From Proteles cristata cristata (Eukaryota > Chordata > Mammalia > Carnivora > Hyaenidae): a stretch of 64,000 bases of DNA. Position numbers and translations under genes: made by a program. The stretch covers positions 3,130,999 through 3,194,998 of the forward strand of contig JAESUZ010005169.1 of the NCBI GenBank assembly GCA_017311185.1, written 5' to 3'. The notes below the pieces were generated by a model, which saw only the letters and a program-made list of their open reading frames with translations, had not been told where the DNA came from and did no database searches. This document shows positions 1-11,400 of this stretch, in pieces. How positions within the stretch are numbered: position 1 is the first letter of the stretch; each line of letters opens with the position of its first letter.

Positions 1-195
1 AGAGAGAGAGAGAGAGAGAGACAGCGTGAGCAGGGGCGGGTCAGAGAGAGAGGGAGGCACAGACTCTGAAATAGGCTCCAGGCTCTGAGCTGGCAGTCAG
101 CACAGAGCCCGAAGCAGGGCTCGAACCCACGAACCGCGAGATCATGACCTAAGCGAAAGTCGGACGCTTAACCGACTAAACCACCCTGGTGCCCC
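1..195 (-). mobile_element. Can-SINE, cut by window edge
   Basis: A tRNA-Lys-derived carnivore SINE lies in reverse orientation, and its CT-rich body and tail are cut off by the window start. The complement of the tRNA-like B box (GGCTCGAACCC) and the head (ending GGTGCCCC) are visible. Few differences from the consensus suggest a fairly young copy. The left flank is outside the window, so its duplication cannot be checked. Confidence 0.93.
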
Positions 196-465
196 TGGTA
201 TTGAGAATTTTTAAGATGCTACAGTATACAGGAGATTTTTTTAGGTAAAATAATGATTAAAATCTTGATATATGATAAAATTATATTAATTCCTTATAGA
301 TATGTTGATGGATATAGTGGAGTACGAATTCTCGATGCAAAGATGGCCAAGTTTTCTATTTTCATTCTGCTTTTACATACTATTCTAATTTTCAATGTAA
401 ATATATTATTTATATGATCAATTAATATATAATTGAGGTATTTTTATTATAAAATGTGTAGTCAG

Positions 466-650
466 GGGGTGCCTGAGTGGCTCAGTTTATTAAGCTTTCA
501 ACTTTTGACTTTGGCTCAGGTCATGATTTCGGGGTTTGTGAGACTGAGCCCTGGATCAGGCTCTGGGCTGGCAGCATGAAGCCTGCTTGGGATTCTCTCT
601 CTCTCTCTCTCTCTCTCTGTCCCTCCCCCATCAAAATAAATAAGTAAACA
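466..650 (+). mobile_element. Can-SINE
   Basis: Forward copy with the degenerate head GGGTGCCTGAGTGGCTCAG, a (TC)n body at about 595-621 and an AAAATAAATAAG tail. The part after the tRNA region is diverged, so this is an older copy. Confidence 0.9.
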
Positions 651-1422
651 TGAAAAATGAATATTGATTATAAACTAGAAAATTATTTTACTGAGTACAA
701 TAATGAAAATATATGAAATATAAGCAAAGCCATTTATGACATCTACTTTTCTACATTTGTGCCCTCTTCCCATTTTTGACTTTTGTGAGGTTTTCTCTCC
801 TTTTTCTTATTTAAAAATCTCATTTACAGTGATTTTTAAAGATGCATCAAAGTTTCTTCACAGTATTTACTTTGCCATGTTTTTTTATAAGTAAGTAAAT
901 TATATGTTTGCAAATTATTTTGGGTTAATGGATTTTAACAAGATATATAAAACTTGTATAATTTTACATTTTAAAAATATAATTCATTTATGATAAAGCT
1001 TAAGCTAAAAAATAAGTATGATGGTATATTTAAAGACTTTGGGAATCAGATAGAGTAAACAAAAATAAAAACAAAACAAACAAAAAATACTATCTCCTCT
1101 CTTCTCCCCAGGCAGGGAATTCTTTGCATATTGCCTGCAAATACACTAGTTAAACTCATTTTGCACTGTCATACATAATGGTAAACCTTTAACTGTGGGT
1201 CTGTTCAGCTTGAAAGAGCCTATATTCAACTAAATTATTTAGCAAGGTATTTGATTACTTTCACATCATTCATTTTTGAACTGTAACACATAGAGCAGCA
1301 TAGATTTGAAAGACTAATGACAAAGCATTATTTCTCTCTGCAATTCAGGCAAGTTTTGATTTTACTCTTTCTTCTATTATGTGTTGGTGTTACATTTTTT
1401 CCATGACATGAGTAATCTATAT
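651..1422. other. AT-rich sequence, nothing recognised
   Basis: No reading frame with protein homology and no recognisable repeat. It may include decayed L1 sequence. Confidence 0.5.
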
Positions 1423-1498
1423 CAGTGGTTCTCAACCATAGACAATTTGCTCCCTAGGAGAGTATTGAAAATACCTAGAGACATTTTTGGTTGTCACA

Positions 1499-1543
<45 letters not shown>

Positions 1544-1645
1544 CTGTGTGTGGCAGGAGAGGGTACTACTGGCAATAGGTAGAGATCAGATATGCTGCTA
1601 AACTACAATATACAGGATAGTTCCCTCTCCAACAAAGAATGATCA
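1423..1645 (+). mobile_element. MER5A-like hAT (Charlie) non-autonomous DNA transposon with internal (GT)n
   Basis: The sequence opens with CAGTGGTTCTCAACC and continues with GAGACATTTTTGGTTGTCAC, then GGGTACTACTGGCA and a GATGCTGCTAAAC-like stretch, in the order I know from the mammalian MER5A element. Between the two halves a (TG)n run at 1501-1541 replaces the usual G-rich stretch. MER5A is a short non-autonomous hAT-Charlie element mobilised in early placental mammals, so this copy is ancient. The right terminal repeat is too decayed for an exact end. The assignment is from memory of the consensus. Confidence 0.8.
1501..1541. repeat. (TG)n microsatellite
   Basis: Uninterrupted TG dinucleotides of about 41 bases inside the MER5A-like element. 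Its length makes polymorphism likely. Confidence 0.97.
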
Positions 1646-3069
1646 GATATCAGTAGTATCAAGAATGGGAAAATTCATATTATTTTATTTAGCATCAAAT
1701 TAGCAAAAAACAAACAAATGAACAAAAAATCCCCACAACTATCTGTTTTACTTTACACTACAAACTTAACTTTATAGGAAATAGTTACCTGTCATAAACT
1801 TCTACAATGACTGTTAATATTTAACAAGCATATCATTTGTACCATGTGTCAGAAACATTGGAAGCATTATGCAATATGGAATCTCATAAAACTTAAAAAA
1901 AATGTGTCAGGGAGTATAACAATCCACTTTTTAAAAAAGGGATAAAAGAGGTTTTAAAGCTATCAGGTCAGTTTCCATTATAATACTGATATTAAGTGGA
2001 AGTGTTGAACTCATTTCCGAAAATGTTTACTCCAAAATCAGTATGAATTTGTTCACAGGGGAGGAGAGAATAAACTCAGTAGCATATATCAGATACTTCC
2101 CAAATGCCACATGTAGGAAGAAATTATCCATTTAATTTATATTTAATATAACAATATAAATCTCCTTCCTAGATGTGTATTAGCTCATTTCCCTGCACTA
2201 GGAATACAAACTTTATCTCATATGTGAGCATTCCTGGACTCTCCAGATATCTTCCTGTAGGACATTTGGGGGGATTAAAAACTTACATTTATGGAATTAA
2301 CATTGGCATTTGTGGAGTGCTAAAATCTACATTAAACAATAAGAACATATACATATTTTTTCGGTCATTTTACATTTTTTGTTAACACCACATACTACTA
2401 TCATTCTTTGGCTTTATGTTAAAGTCAAGAACTGTACAAAATTGTAAACATTTGATAGACTTTCTGTGAAACAGTGATGTTTTTCCCATAGATATTCTTA
2501 CAGCTTATGGTTCAGTCCTTTACATCTATCTTAACATATCCCCTTATCCAATCTTATATTACTCTTGGCATTTGTTACTGTTTGATATCATAGTCTCTCA
2601 TAATTAGAGTATCTGGTAAACAAGAGCTGATTCTTGATTCTTTTGGGTTGAAAGGTAAGTCTGGCATATAACTTCTTGAGAATAAATATTTGTTAGAAAA
2701 TGATTAAAAGAGGTAGTCATACTCAACATTTCTAGTCTATATCCAGATTACCCTTTCCCACCAAAGTTTCCTTAAGAAATTGATACTTCTTTTTGTTTGC
2801 ACTATATAAAACTCTCTGCTGTTGTTTCTTGGCATACAGTGTTATATAGTAAATATAAAACTAAATTAACTCTAAAAAATGCCAAATAATTTAGATGAAT
2901 GAATTCATTCCATGACATTCCTTCTATAAATATAATATTTTCTGTTAATATTTTGATCATAGTTTCATTAAATTTTATGTATTTTAGTTGCTTCATTTAA
3001 AATTTTATTCTGGGAAGTGGTATACATGCATTATCAGATTTCCACAGGGCACACACGCATAAAGTTTAA
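1646..3069. other. AT-rich sequence, nothing recognised
   Basis: No supported gene or repeat. The short open frames here have no recognisable domain and fit chance in AT-rich DNA. Confidence 0.5.
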
Positions 3070-4240
3070 CAATCTCTGCTCTGGGCTTTATGCCTAGAAA
3101 TAAAACTCCTAGTTCACTGGCTATGACTATCTTCAACTTTAGCAGATATTGTTAGCAGATATTGTTTAAATATTTTTTGAAGTGGTATTACCAACGCATC
3201 TTCACAAAGTCAGTCAGCTCATTGCTACATATCTGCAGAATCACTTCATATTTCCAGACTTAAAATTTTGTCTGATAGAAGTTTGAATTTAATTTGGATT
3301 TCTTTGATTTCAGTGAATTTAAGACCTCTCCAAATATTTTTCTTCTTTTTTTTACTTTTTATGTAGTTTTATCCAAATGTTTTCCTCATTACTCTATTTT
3401 TATATCTGAAAGTTTTTATGATACTAGGCTTTTTTTTCATTGTGTGTCAAAACTTACAGTCAAATATATACATTGTCATTAGTTACTGTCTACCACATTA
3501 TGACTTATTTTTTCTTTCTACTATATGGCTTGATTTGGTTTAAATATCACATTTATCAATAGTTTTAAGAATTATCACCATCTTTCTAGTTTTCTAGTAT
3601 TTTCCTTTTTTTTAATTCCTGGTTAATATTTCTGATGAATACTTAGCTCACTAGTAATCAAACATTCCTCTTTTTTTTTTTTTTTTTTTTGTAGGGACAG
3701 AAAGTTTTAGTTAAATAATTCTTGGGTCATTTAATTATCCTTTCATTTAAAATTTTGTTTTCACAATTATGTTTAATATAAGAATAGTTTAGTATTATTT
3801 TTCTGGTTTCCAAACATGTGAGGATTTTCTGGTATATTCTAGTTTTTCAACTGTTTATGGTTAGGTTAACATGCTGTTTATACCCCATTATATGTTCAAT
3901 AATGGAAATTTCCATGTGTTTTTGAAAAAACATATCCTTCAAATTGATAAGTGAATTTTTCCATAAATATCCATTTATTGTTAAGATTTCCTCCTTTCCC
4001 TGATTCTTTCTTGCTCATTTTCTTTCTCTCTTTTCATTTTATTGTCAATTTCCAATATTAAGACTCATTATGAATGTGGATTGACCAACTATATCTTAAA
4101 ATTTTAATCCTTATTTTATATTCAGTAAAGCCATGGTGTATATGCATAAGCTGTATCTTTCTGGTGAAGTAATATTTAATCATTATAGAATAATTTTATT
4201 TAGCCCCTAGTAATGCTTTGTAGTTTTTTATATTAATTTA
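3070..4240 (-). mobile_element. Diverged ancient L1 (L1M-type) sequence
   Basis: Read on the minus strand, the stretch resembles heavily mutated L1 ORF2 and 3' sequence, with patches such as those near 3175-3330 and 3900-3990. Similarity is weak and broken, and limits are approximate. It could be more than one fragment. Confidence 0.4.
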
Positions 4241-4362
4241 GACATATCAGCTCTCTTTGATTACCATTTGTATGTTTTATATTTTTACAACCATTTATCT
4301 CACTCTTTATTATTTTGGCTTAGTTATATGATTCATCTTTATAAACAGTCTGAAGTTTTTAA

Positions 4363-4557
4363 TTTTTTTTTAACATTTATTCATTTTTCAAAGACAGAGA
4401 CAGAGCATGCATGGGGGAGGGACAGAGAGAGAGGAGACACAGAATCTGAAGCAGGTTCCAGGCTCTGAGTGGTCAGCACAGAGACTCAGGGTTCTAACTC
4501 ACAAACTGTGAGATCATGACCTGAGTCGAAGTCCACACTGAAGCCACCTAGGCGCCG
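4363..4557 (-). mobile_element. Can-SINE with 13-bp target duplication
   Basis: Reverse copy ending at the head complement (CACCTAGGCGCCG). The sequence CTGAAGTTTTTAA occurs immediately left (4350-4362) and right (4558-4570), a perfect 13-bp target-site duplication. That fixes the limits and shows L1-type retroposition. Confidence 0.95.
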
Positions 4558-4584
4558 CTGAAGTTTTTAAAATAAATCTATTCT

Positions 4585-4797
4585 GGGACACTTGAGTGGA
4601 TAAATAGGTTGAGCATTTGGCTTTGCATCAGGTCATGATCTGTTTGTTGTGGGCTCAAGCCCATGCTGGGCTCTGTGGTGACAGAGCCTGGAGCCTGCTT
4701 CAGGTGCTGTGTTCTCTTTCTCTCTCTGCCCCTCTCCTGTTCATGCCTGCCTCTGTCTCTCTCTCTGTCAAAAATGGATAAAAATGGGTATTTTTAA
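4585..4797 (+). mobile_element. Can-SINE with 16-bp target duplication
   Basis: Forward copy flanked by AAAATAAATCTATTCT at 4569-4584 and 4798-4813, a perfect 16-bp duplication. It inserted next to the reverse copy at 4363-4557. Its left duplication overlaps that copy's right duplication, so the A-rich flank was reused. Confidence 0.95.
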
Positions 4798-5371
4798 AAA
4801 ATAAATCTATTCTAAAATTCTACTTTTTTTTCCAATAGAGCATTTGGTCCATATAGAATTAATGTAATTACTAACATGTTTTAGTTAAATCTACTACTTT
4901 ATTTATGCATCATGGTTTCCCTACTTAATCTGCATTTTTTATCTCTTTGGTTTTCCAACTGGATTATTTTTTATCATGAATTTTATTTATTTTTAATTAA
5001 TTTTAATTTTAATTAATTTTAATGTGTAAGCTTTATATTTGCTCAATTTGTTACCCTCAAAAATAAAATGTATATTTTTATTTTATCAACATATAATTTT
5101 AATTTTTGAAAAAATCCCTCTTCCTCACCAGTAACATTAAAGCACTTTATGTCCTTTACACACTTTATATCTTATTTACATGCTATTTTTCCATGATTTT
5201 AATTCTCTTATTTTAAATAGAATCTCACAAGGCATTACTACTATTTACTCACATTTTTATCATGCTTCAGCTCTGTATTCATTTTCTAATTCCATCAGTA
5301 ATCATCCTCTGCCTGCTTGAGTTATATATATCCTTTGGAATTTCCTTTTTTGAAGTTTTCCTGTAATTAAC

Positions 5372-5372
<1 letters not shown>

Positions 5373-5417
<45 letters not shown>
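5373..5417. repeat. (TG)n microsatellite
   Basis: About 45 bases of uninterrupted TG dinucleotides. Confidence 0.97.
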
Positions 5418-5420
<3 letters not shown>

Positions 5421-6599
5421 AGAAATATATTTTTATTGCATCCTCATTTGTGGAATACGTTTTTATTAATATTAAAATTGTAGGTTGGTACTTATTTTTA
5501 CCAACTCACTGGAAGATCATTTTTTCAGAGATGGTTTTTTGTTTCTGCAAGGTATCAAAGTCTGTGGAAGTCAGAGACCATTACAAATGACAATTCATCA
5601 TGAGATTGAAATTTCTAGTTATCAAAAAAAAAAAAAAACCCTCCATGAAACTGCTGTCCAATAGCCCTGATTCCTCAGAGATGTTTTTTTCCTTGTTCTG
5701 ACTATTTCACTCTTGCAGTCTCCTGGAAGTGAGAGTATGTTGGGAAGAGGTAGGTTTCTTTCTTTAGTTTTCATTCTAACTTTGTGACCCTTAAAATTCT
5801 TTATTAGAAGTGGGGTTCCTATAACTCACCTAGACAATGAACCTAGTCTTTCATCTCCTTTTCCCTTTAGGCCACTGGCTTAAAGCTTCAGTTTGTGTTG
5901 ACCTTAAAACTCCCTCAGGGCAAAAGTTATTAGGGAGGTATTTTTCTTATCTTTCTAGATTTTGACATCCTTCCAAATTTAAGTGGCATTTATCAAATTT
6001 CTCCTCAGCTCTTTAACACTCCTAGCAAATTAAACAAAAAAGTAATAATTACAGAATTTTTCATTGTTTTTAGCTGGAAATCTGTTCTGAACAAATGAAC
6101 TACCATTGTCCCCAACAGATTTTATAGAGGTTTTATTTGGCATATACGCACCAACTACTGGGATTACATTAAACAGAGGTAATGGTAGATATATTTTCAA
6201 ATTTTCTTTTCATAGAAAAATAACTATACCCCTTATTAGTAAACTTAAACTCCCTAAGCCTTTGACCACAAGTTTTTCCAAAAAACATAATTAATACTTC
6301 AGTAGTAATCTCATTTATACAGAACCTTAAGAAATTGCAGTAAAAGAGTTAGTTTTTAGTCACAAGATAGCCAATTTGAGTGATACATTCATTATAAATT
6401 AGAATTATTAGTTTAATGATAAAAAATAATAGAAATACTCCAGGGACTTTGTTATTCAGGTTACAGTGTACTATAAAATCATACTAAACACCAAAGATAT
6501 GCTATTATTTCTTAATATTAACAATCAAGACTAACATATCCTAGGTAACTATGCTTATCATCGTAAGCAGTGAGCATTGACTAATGTAAACAATTACTG

Positions 6600-6662
6600 A
6601 ATCAGGATATTTTACACCTGAAACTAATGTAACACTATGTTAATTATGCATCAATAAAAAAA
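6600..6662 (+). mobile_element. Short L1 3' tail
   Basis: Contains ACACCTGAAACTAATGTAAC followed by ATCAATAAAAAAAG, the typical terminal stretch of older carnivore L1 3' UTRs with its A-tail. Only about 60 bases of the element are present. Confidence 0.65.
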
Positions 6663-7977
6663 GAGTAATGTATTCCATAATAAACCAAAATTAGTAAACC
6701 ATAATAACTGACCAGTTTTAGAATTCTAAAGGAAATAAGTACAATACCATAAAATCATAAAATCACAGACTCTGCTCTCAAACTATATATGTACATGCAC
6801 ACACACACATTCCTTCTTAATAGACAAAAGTTAAGCATTTGTATTTTTTCAATTATTTTAAGTCCTCAAAATTTAGATGTAATGTTTTTATTTTTTATAA
6901 GCAAGCAATGAAAAATAAATTAAAATAAACAAAACAAGCTATAATAATAGCAGCAACAAATAAACCAGATGGAAATTTTAGGGGAATTATAGTTAATGGT
7001 GTGTCATACCTAAAAAAAGTTGAAAAAATTGATAAAAGCATAAGAAACCACACACATTCCAATCCATTACAAGGGAAGTATATATTATTGGTGGAAATAT
7101 TAGGGGAAAGAACCAAAAAAAGGAGAAAACTGCTCTCTTTATTGAAGCCCTAATGCACTTAAAGTATTTTAGAGTACATCTAGGTAAAAGTAATAGCATC
7201 TCCTAAGGCAATATGGTTTTTAGAGTCTAGGGATTTTTTCCTTTTACAAAAAGGCTTTTTGAAACCTGGTGTGATTTTTTTTTTGAAGACAACTGTCTTG
7301 ATCTGAACACAGATTATTTTACTATTCCTAGTTAAATATTTAAAGATTCATTTATGGTATTCAGTTATGGCTCTTTAAATATGAGAGAACACATGACTTC
7401 CCTTATTGAAACTGAATAATGGACCATTGTTCTTTCTCTCTTCAACTAGTTCTAATATACATCAGGTATTATGTGAATCTGGCACTTCTAGGACTATAAA
7501 AAGTTATATTCAGCACTTAAAAGGATATGGGAGTGTGCTTTTTGGCATATTGTGCAATAGAATCCAACTCAAAAATGTCCACTGCTTTTCTTCTCTCAAT
7601 TAAAAAAAAAAGTATAGATGGTTATCTCAAAAATTGCAAATAAACTAATGAAGAAAACTGAAATCACTTTGATTCCATCCCTCAATCATTATGAATAACA
7701 TTTTTTCAGGATTGGTATATGTGTGTATATATATATATATCTGACTGTATTTGCAACGGTTAATTAAAAAACCTCACATGTGGAAGAAAATAAAATTTTC
7801 ATATTCTATGTTTACCTGTCATGGGCTCTCTAAAATTGAAAACATGTTCTTTATTTTATTCTTTTATTTAACTAATACTTATTGAGTTCCTAGTATTAAA
7901 TAAAGACTGTTAAATTCACTGGGAATACAAAAAAGAGTCAAACAGATAAATCTTTGTCCTCATAGAAATTATACTTC

Positions 7978-8180
7978 TGAGTGGCTCAGTAGGTTAAGCA
8001 TCTGACTCTTGATTTCAGCTTACGGTTCGGTTCATGAGCTCAAACCCCATATCTGGGCTCTGCACTCACAGAGTGAGCCTGCTTGAGATTCTCTGTCTCC
8101 CTCTCTCTCTGTCCCTCTCCCTTGCATTCTCCTTATCCCTCTCTCTCTCTCAAAATAAATAAATAAGCATTAAAAAGAAA
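7978..8180 (+). mobile_element. Can-SINE
   Basis: Forward copy lacking the first few head bases, with CT-rich body and AAATAAATAAATAAG tail. AGAAATTATACTTC (7964-7977) and AGAAATGCTACTTC (8181-8194) form an imperfect target duplication. Confidence 0.9.
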
Positions 8181-8329
8181 AGAAATGCTACTTCAGTGGT
8201 GGAGGGCAGGGCACAGGCCAAAAGAACATGTTCCTGCACCACAATCTACTCTAACCTTGTGGTGTAGAAGACTTACTCACCTCACCCTAGTCCAGGCCCC
8301 GGGTGGGAGAAAAACTCTGTGATCTTGGG

Positions 8330-8790
8330 TTAGGCTAAAATTTCTTAGAGCTACAAAAGTACAATCTATAAAACGATGTATTAATAAATTAGACTTCATC
8401 AAATTAAAGTCTTCTGCTATTCAAATGACAATGTTAAGAAACTGACAAGCCAAACCACAGATTGGATGAAACTATTTGCAAATCCTAGGTCTCATGAATG
8501 GCATATAAAGAACTCTCAAAACTCAGCAGCAAGGAAACAACTCAGTTAAAACATAGGCAAAAATAGTTAAATAGACACTTCACTAAACAAAAAAAAAATA
8601 GTGATGGTAACTAAGAACGTGAAGAGATTTTCAATATCAATTAGTCATAAAGGGACATATAAGTTAAGCCATAAGGAAATACTACTACACACTTATTAGA
8701 ATGACTAAATTAAAAAGAATGACTATACCAATTGTTGGCAAGGATGTGTAGGGACTGGGACAATTGTACAACATCGGAAAAAATGTAAAA
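8330..8790 (+). mobile_element. Old L1 ORF2 3' fragment
   Basis: Forward remnants of the L1 ORF2 C-terminal third: the stretch that normally reads as LDFIKLK..FC.., the [14 protein letters not shown] block and the [12 protein letters not shown] block are recognisable through many substitutions and small indels. No functional frame survives. Confidence 0.75.
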
Positions 8791-9139
8791 TAGTACATCC
8801 ACTTTGAATATGGCTATATGTGATTTTCCTTTTGTATCAATATTTATTGCATAACAAATCATTACAAAATTGCGATTTATAACAATATTATCTGGATGTA
8901 ATTTCTTATGTATATATTTTGCTTTCTGTAGTTCACTTTGTGATTGAACATTTATGCCCTGGTAAATCTCTCTTTGAGCACCTTTCATAATACCACCTTC
9001 TCAGTCAAGAAATTTCCATTATTACATATTTGCATAGGTATTGCTAGGTTCCTTTTCTATAAATACTTTGAGGTATGACTTTGGGCACACTAGATATGTT
9101 GGATTCAGTGAAGCTTTTCCATGTATCACACCAAAATTT

Positions 9140-9340
9140 ATTTTTTTCTTTCAGTTTTATTGAGATATAGTTGACATACAGCAGAGTATGTTTAAGCTGT
9201 ACAGCATAATAACTTGACTCCCACAATAAATTTTGTTTACATCCATCACCTCATATAGTAACCAACTAAACAAAGAAACAGAAAAAATATGTTTTTTCCC
9301 TGTGATGAGAACTTGTAGGATTCACTTTCTTAGCAACAGT
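9140..9340 (-). mobile_element. Old L1 3' UTR fragment
   Basis: The + strand reads TTTTATTGAGATATAGTTGA and then a tract ending in CATCCATCACCTCATATAG. This is the complement of the L1M-type 3' UTR found throughout placental genomes. It is diverged and truncated. Confidence 0.75.
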
Positions 9341-9804
9341 CAAATAAACATACCATACAGCAGTGCTAACTACAGGCATCATATTTGAGATAGGCATGTC
9401 TGGTTAGGCCAGTTTGGGACTGGTGATCTTAGATGGCATCATGTACATGTTCGGTGTTTGACATTCTGGTGGTTTAGTTTGCCTGAGATGGACTTTTATT
9501 TCTCCAGGATATTGTTACCTCTTAATGGCTTTAAATACCATTTAAAAAAACCTCAGTTTTCATCCTGGTTTATAATCTTAATTCAATGTAAACCTCTCTG
9601 GCATCTTAAGAATAGAAATTTCAATCCCGAATTAAAAAAAATAAACACTGGCTCTTTACCATAGAGATACTGGCATTTTTATTTCTATCTTCCATGCATC
9701 TTAAATATGACTTTATATTTTCCACATCTGTATCATTTTCTATTAAGAAAAGAGTATCTAAACCAGCTCTTCCAGTTCAATACTTTATTGTTGGTTCTTA
9801 CTTT
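9341..9804. other. No feature recognised
   Basis: AT-rich sequence with short open frames only. Confidence 0.4.
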
Positions 9805-10480
9805 TTTTTTAATTTAAAATATTACATTTTTTAAACTTGGTGGTTCCATGTGAGTCTTCATAATTGCAGGTACTAACTTCATGTCCTCAATAGCTCTCTT
9901 TCATTTATTTTAGTCTTTTTGGTTTGTCACTCTCATTGTAACAATGGTTGTTCTCTTCAATTATCTAATTATTTTTCCATTAGTTCATTTCCCTTGATGA
10001 GATCAGCCACTTTGGCAGTTATATACCTGAGGAGGGTGGCGGACGTCCAGGTCCCTCATGTCCTTCTGGTGAATGTTAGCGGTTATGCAGCCTAAAGCAG
10101 ACAGTCTCAGGGCCACCATTTGGTCTTGGCCACCACCACTAGCCATGTACTACTTTCTGCCTTGATATATCCTGAGGTTAGGCACTGGTTTTCTTTTAAA
10201 AATACTTTTGTTTTTCACTATGCTGGCAAGTAATGAGCAGGAATTTCTGATCAGACACACACTCATGTTCTATAGCTATGTTTATTTCCAATTTCGACAT
10301 CTAGATCTCCTCCACACTCTACAGCCATTTCCCTCACAGAGCAGGTCATAGTGCTTTTCTTTTTTCTTGCCAAGAGTGACACTCATATTAAAAATTATTA
10401 TTAATGTGTCATATTCTTATACTTCCCCATGGTTTTGTGGCATCTCCAGTGACAGTCCTGGAAGAAAAGTTAGCTAGTTG
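9805..10480 (-). pseudogene. Possible processed-pseudogene-like block, parent unidentified
   Basis: On the minus strand this block is less AT-rich than its surroundings. It carries a short gene-like stretch near 10,020-10,180 (reading through ...NANIHQKD-like and RHPPQV-like patches in one frame, with stops elsewhere) and ends in an A-rich tail (T-run on the + strand at about 9803-9815). A unidirectional transcript-like block with an A-tail fits a decayed processed pseudogene. I cannot name a parent gene. It could equally be an old repeat or simple single-copy DNA. Confidence 0.25.
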
Positions 10481-10659
10481 CCCCCATTGTAGTTTATTAC
10501 TCATCATTTATTAAAAGTATACACTGCTGATAGACTATACTTATATGGCATGATATTTTTTATTTCTTATTTTGATCACAAACTAAGTAAAATAATGATA
10601 AACATAAGCTAGCACTATATTAAAATATATTTGCTTTCCAATTTTACTAATTAACCATG

Positions 10660-10840
10660 ATTTTCCAACTTAAGCACACATTATAATTACACAGAGGACT
10701 TGTGAAAATGCAAGTTCCTAAGTCCCTAACACCAGAGTTGGTGACTCTTACATCTGGGGTGGTGCCAGAAAATTTGAATTTCTAACAAGTTCCCAGGTGC
10801 TGCTGCTGCTGTATCATTACTATAAAATAATGAGGTTTGA
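10660..10840. mobile_element. MER5-type/hAT non-autonomous element remnant
   Basis: Patches such as TCTGGGGTGGTGCCAGAAAA and TTTCTAACAAGTTCCCAGGTG match a common ancient mammalian non-autonomous hAT element of the MER5/MER20 kind. Terminal repeats are not clear, so subfamily and orientation are left open. Confidence 0.55.
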
Positions 10841-11019
10841 CTTGTAACACTTACATTAGCACAACAGAAAGTCAGCTTCATCTGAGTCCAGGGTGTACTT
10901 ATTGTCAGCCAAGTAACTTTCAAAATTTTTGATTTTTCTTTTAGTATTCCCTGGAAGATTTCAAACTGTTTCCACTACAGCCAATTTGCATGCAAAGACC
11001 TGTACACAAATCCTGCATA

Positions 11020-11400
11020 TAAGAATTTGGTTGCTTGTTACTCCTGAGGGAGGGGGGTAGGGAAGAGAGAGAGATTTTAAGAAATTAGGGGCTAGCAATT
11101 TCAAAATATGCAGGGTTGACCAGTAGGCTGGAAATTCTGCCAATCTTAAATAGAAGGTAGTCTGGAGGTAGCATTACTTCCTCCTGGGGGATCTCAGTCT
11201 TTTCTTTAAAGGTCTTTGACTAATTGGATGGAGTCTACCCACTTTATGGAGGATAATCTGCTTTACTCAAAGTCTCCTGATTTGAATGTTAATCATTTCT
11301 AAAAAATACCTCCACAGCAACATTTAGACTAGTATTTGACCAAAAAGTACATACTATAGCATTGCCCAGTTGACACATAAGATCAACCTTTTTCTGCCTG
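11020..11400 (-). mobile_element. Ancient mammalian interspersed repeat, family not assigned
   Basis: Read on the minus strand, the order of segments (ATGTGTCAACTGGGCAA, then GAGTAAAGCAGATTATCCTC, then a purine-rich end) is one I recognise from a widespread ancient placental repeat. I cannot state with certainty whether it is an LTR or the end of an old LINE. It is strongly diverged. Confidence 0.5.

Larger units (their letters stand above)
4814..7963. other. AT-rich sequence with sparse repeat traces
   Basis: Apart from the microsatellite at 5373-5417 and a short L1 tail at 6600-6662, I recognise nothing with confidence. The block near 5420-5560 may be decayed L1. The longest open frames (about 60-75 codons) carry no known motif. 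Confidence 0.45.

Noticed and set aside
1..195. tRNA gene signal (A box and B box) in this and the other SINE heads
   Set aside because: The tRNA-like heads belong to Can-SINEs with CT-rich bodies and A-rich tails. They lack a foldable tRNA 3' half and are not tRNA genes.
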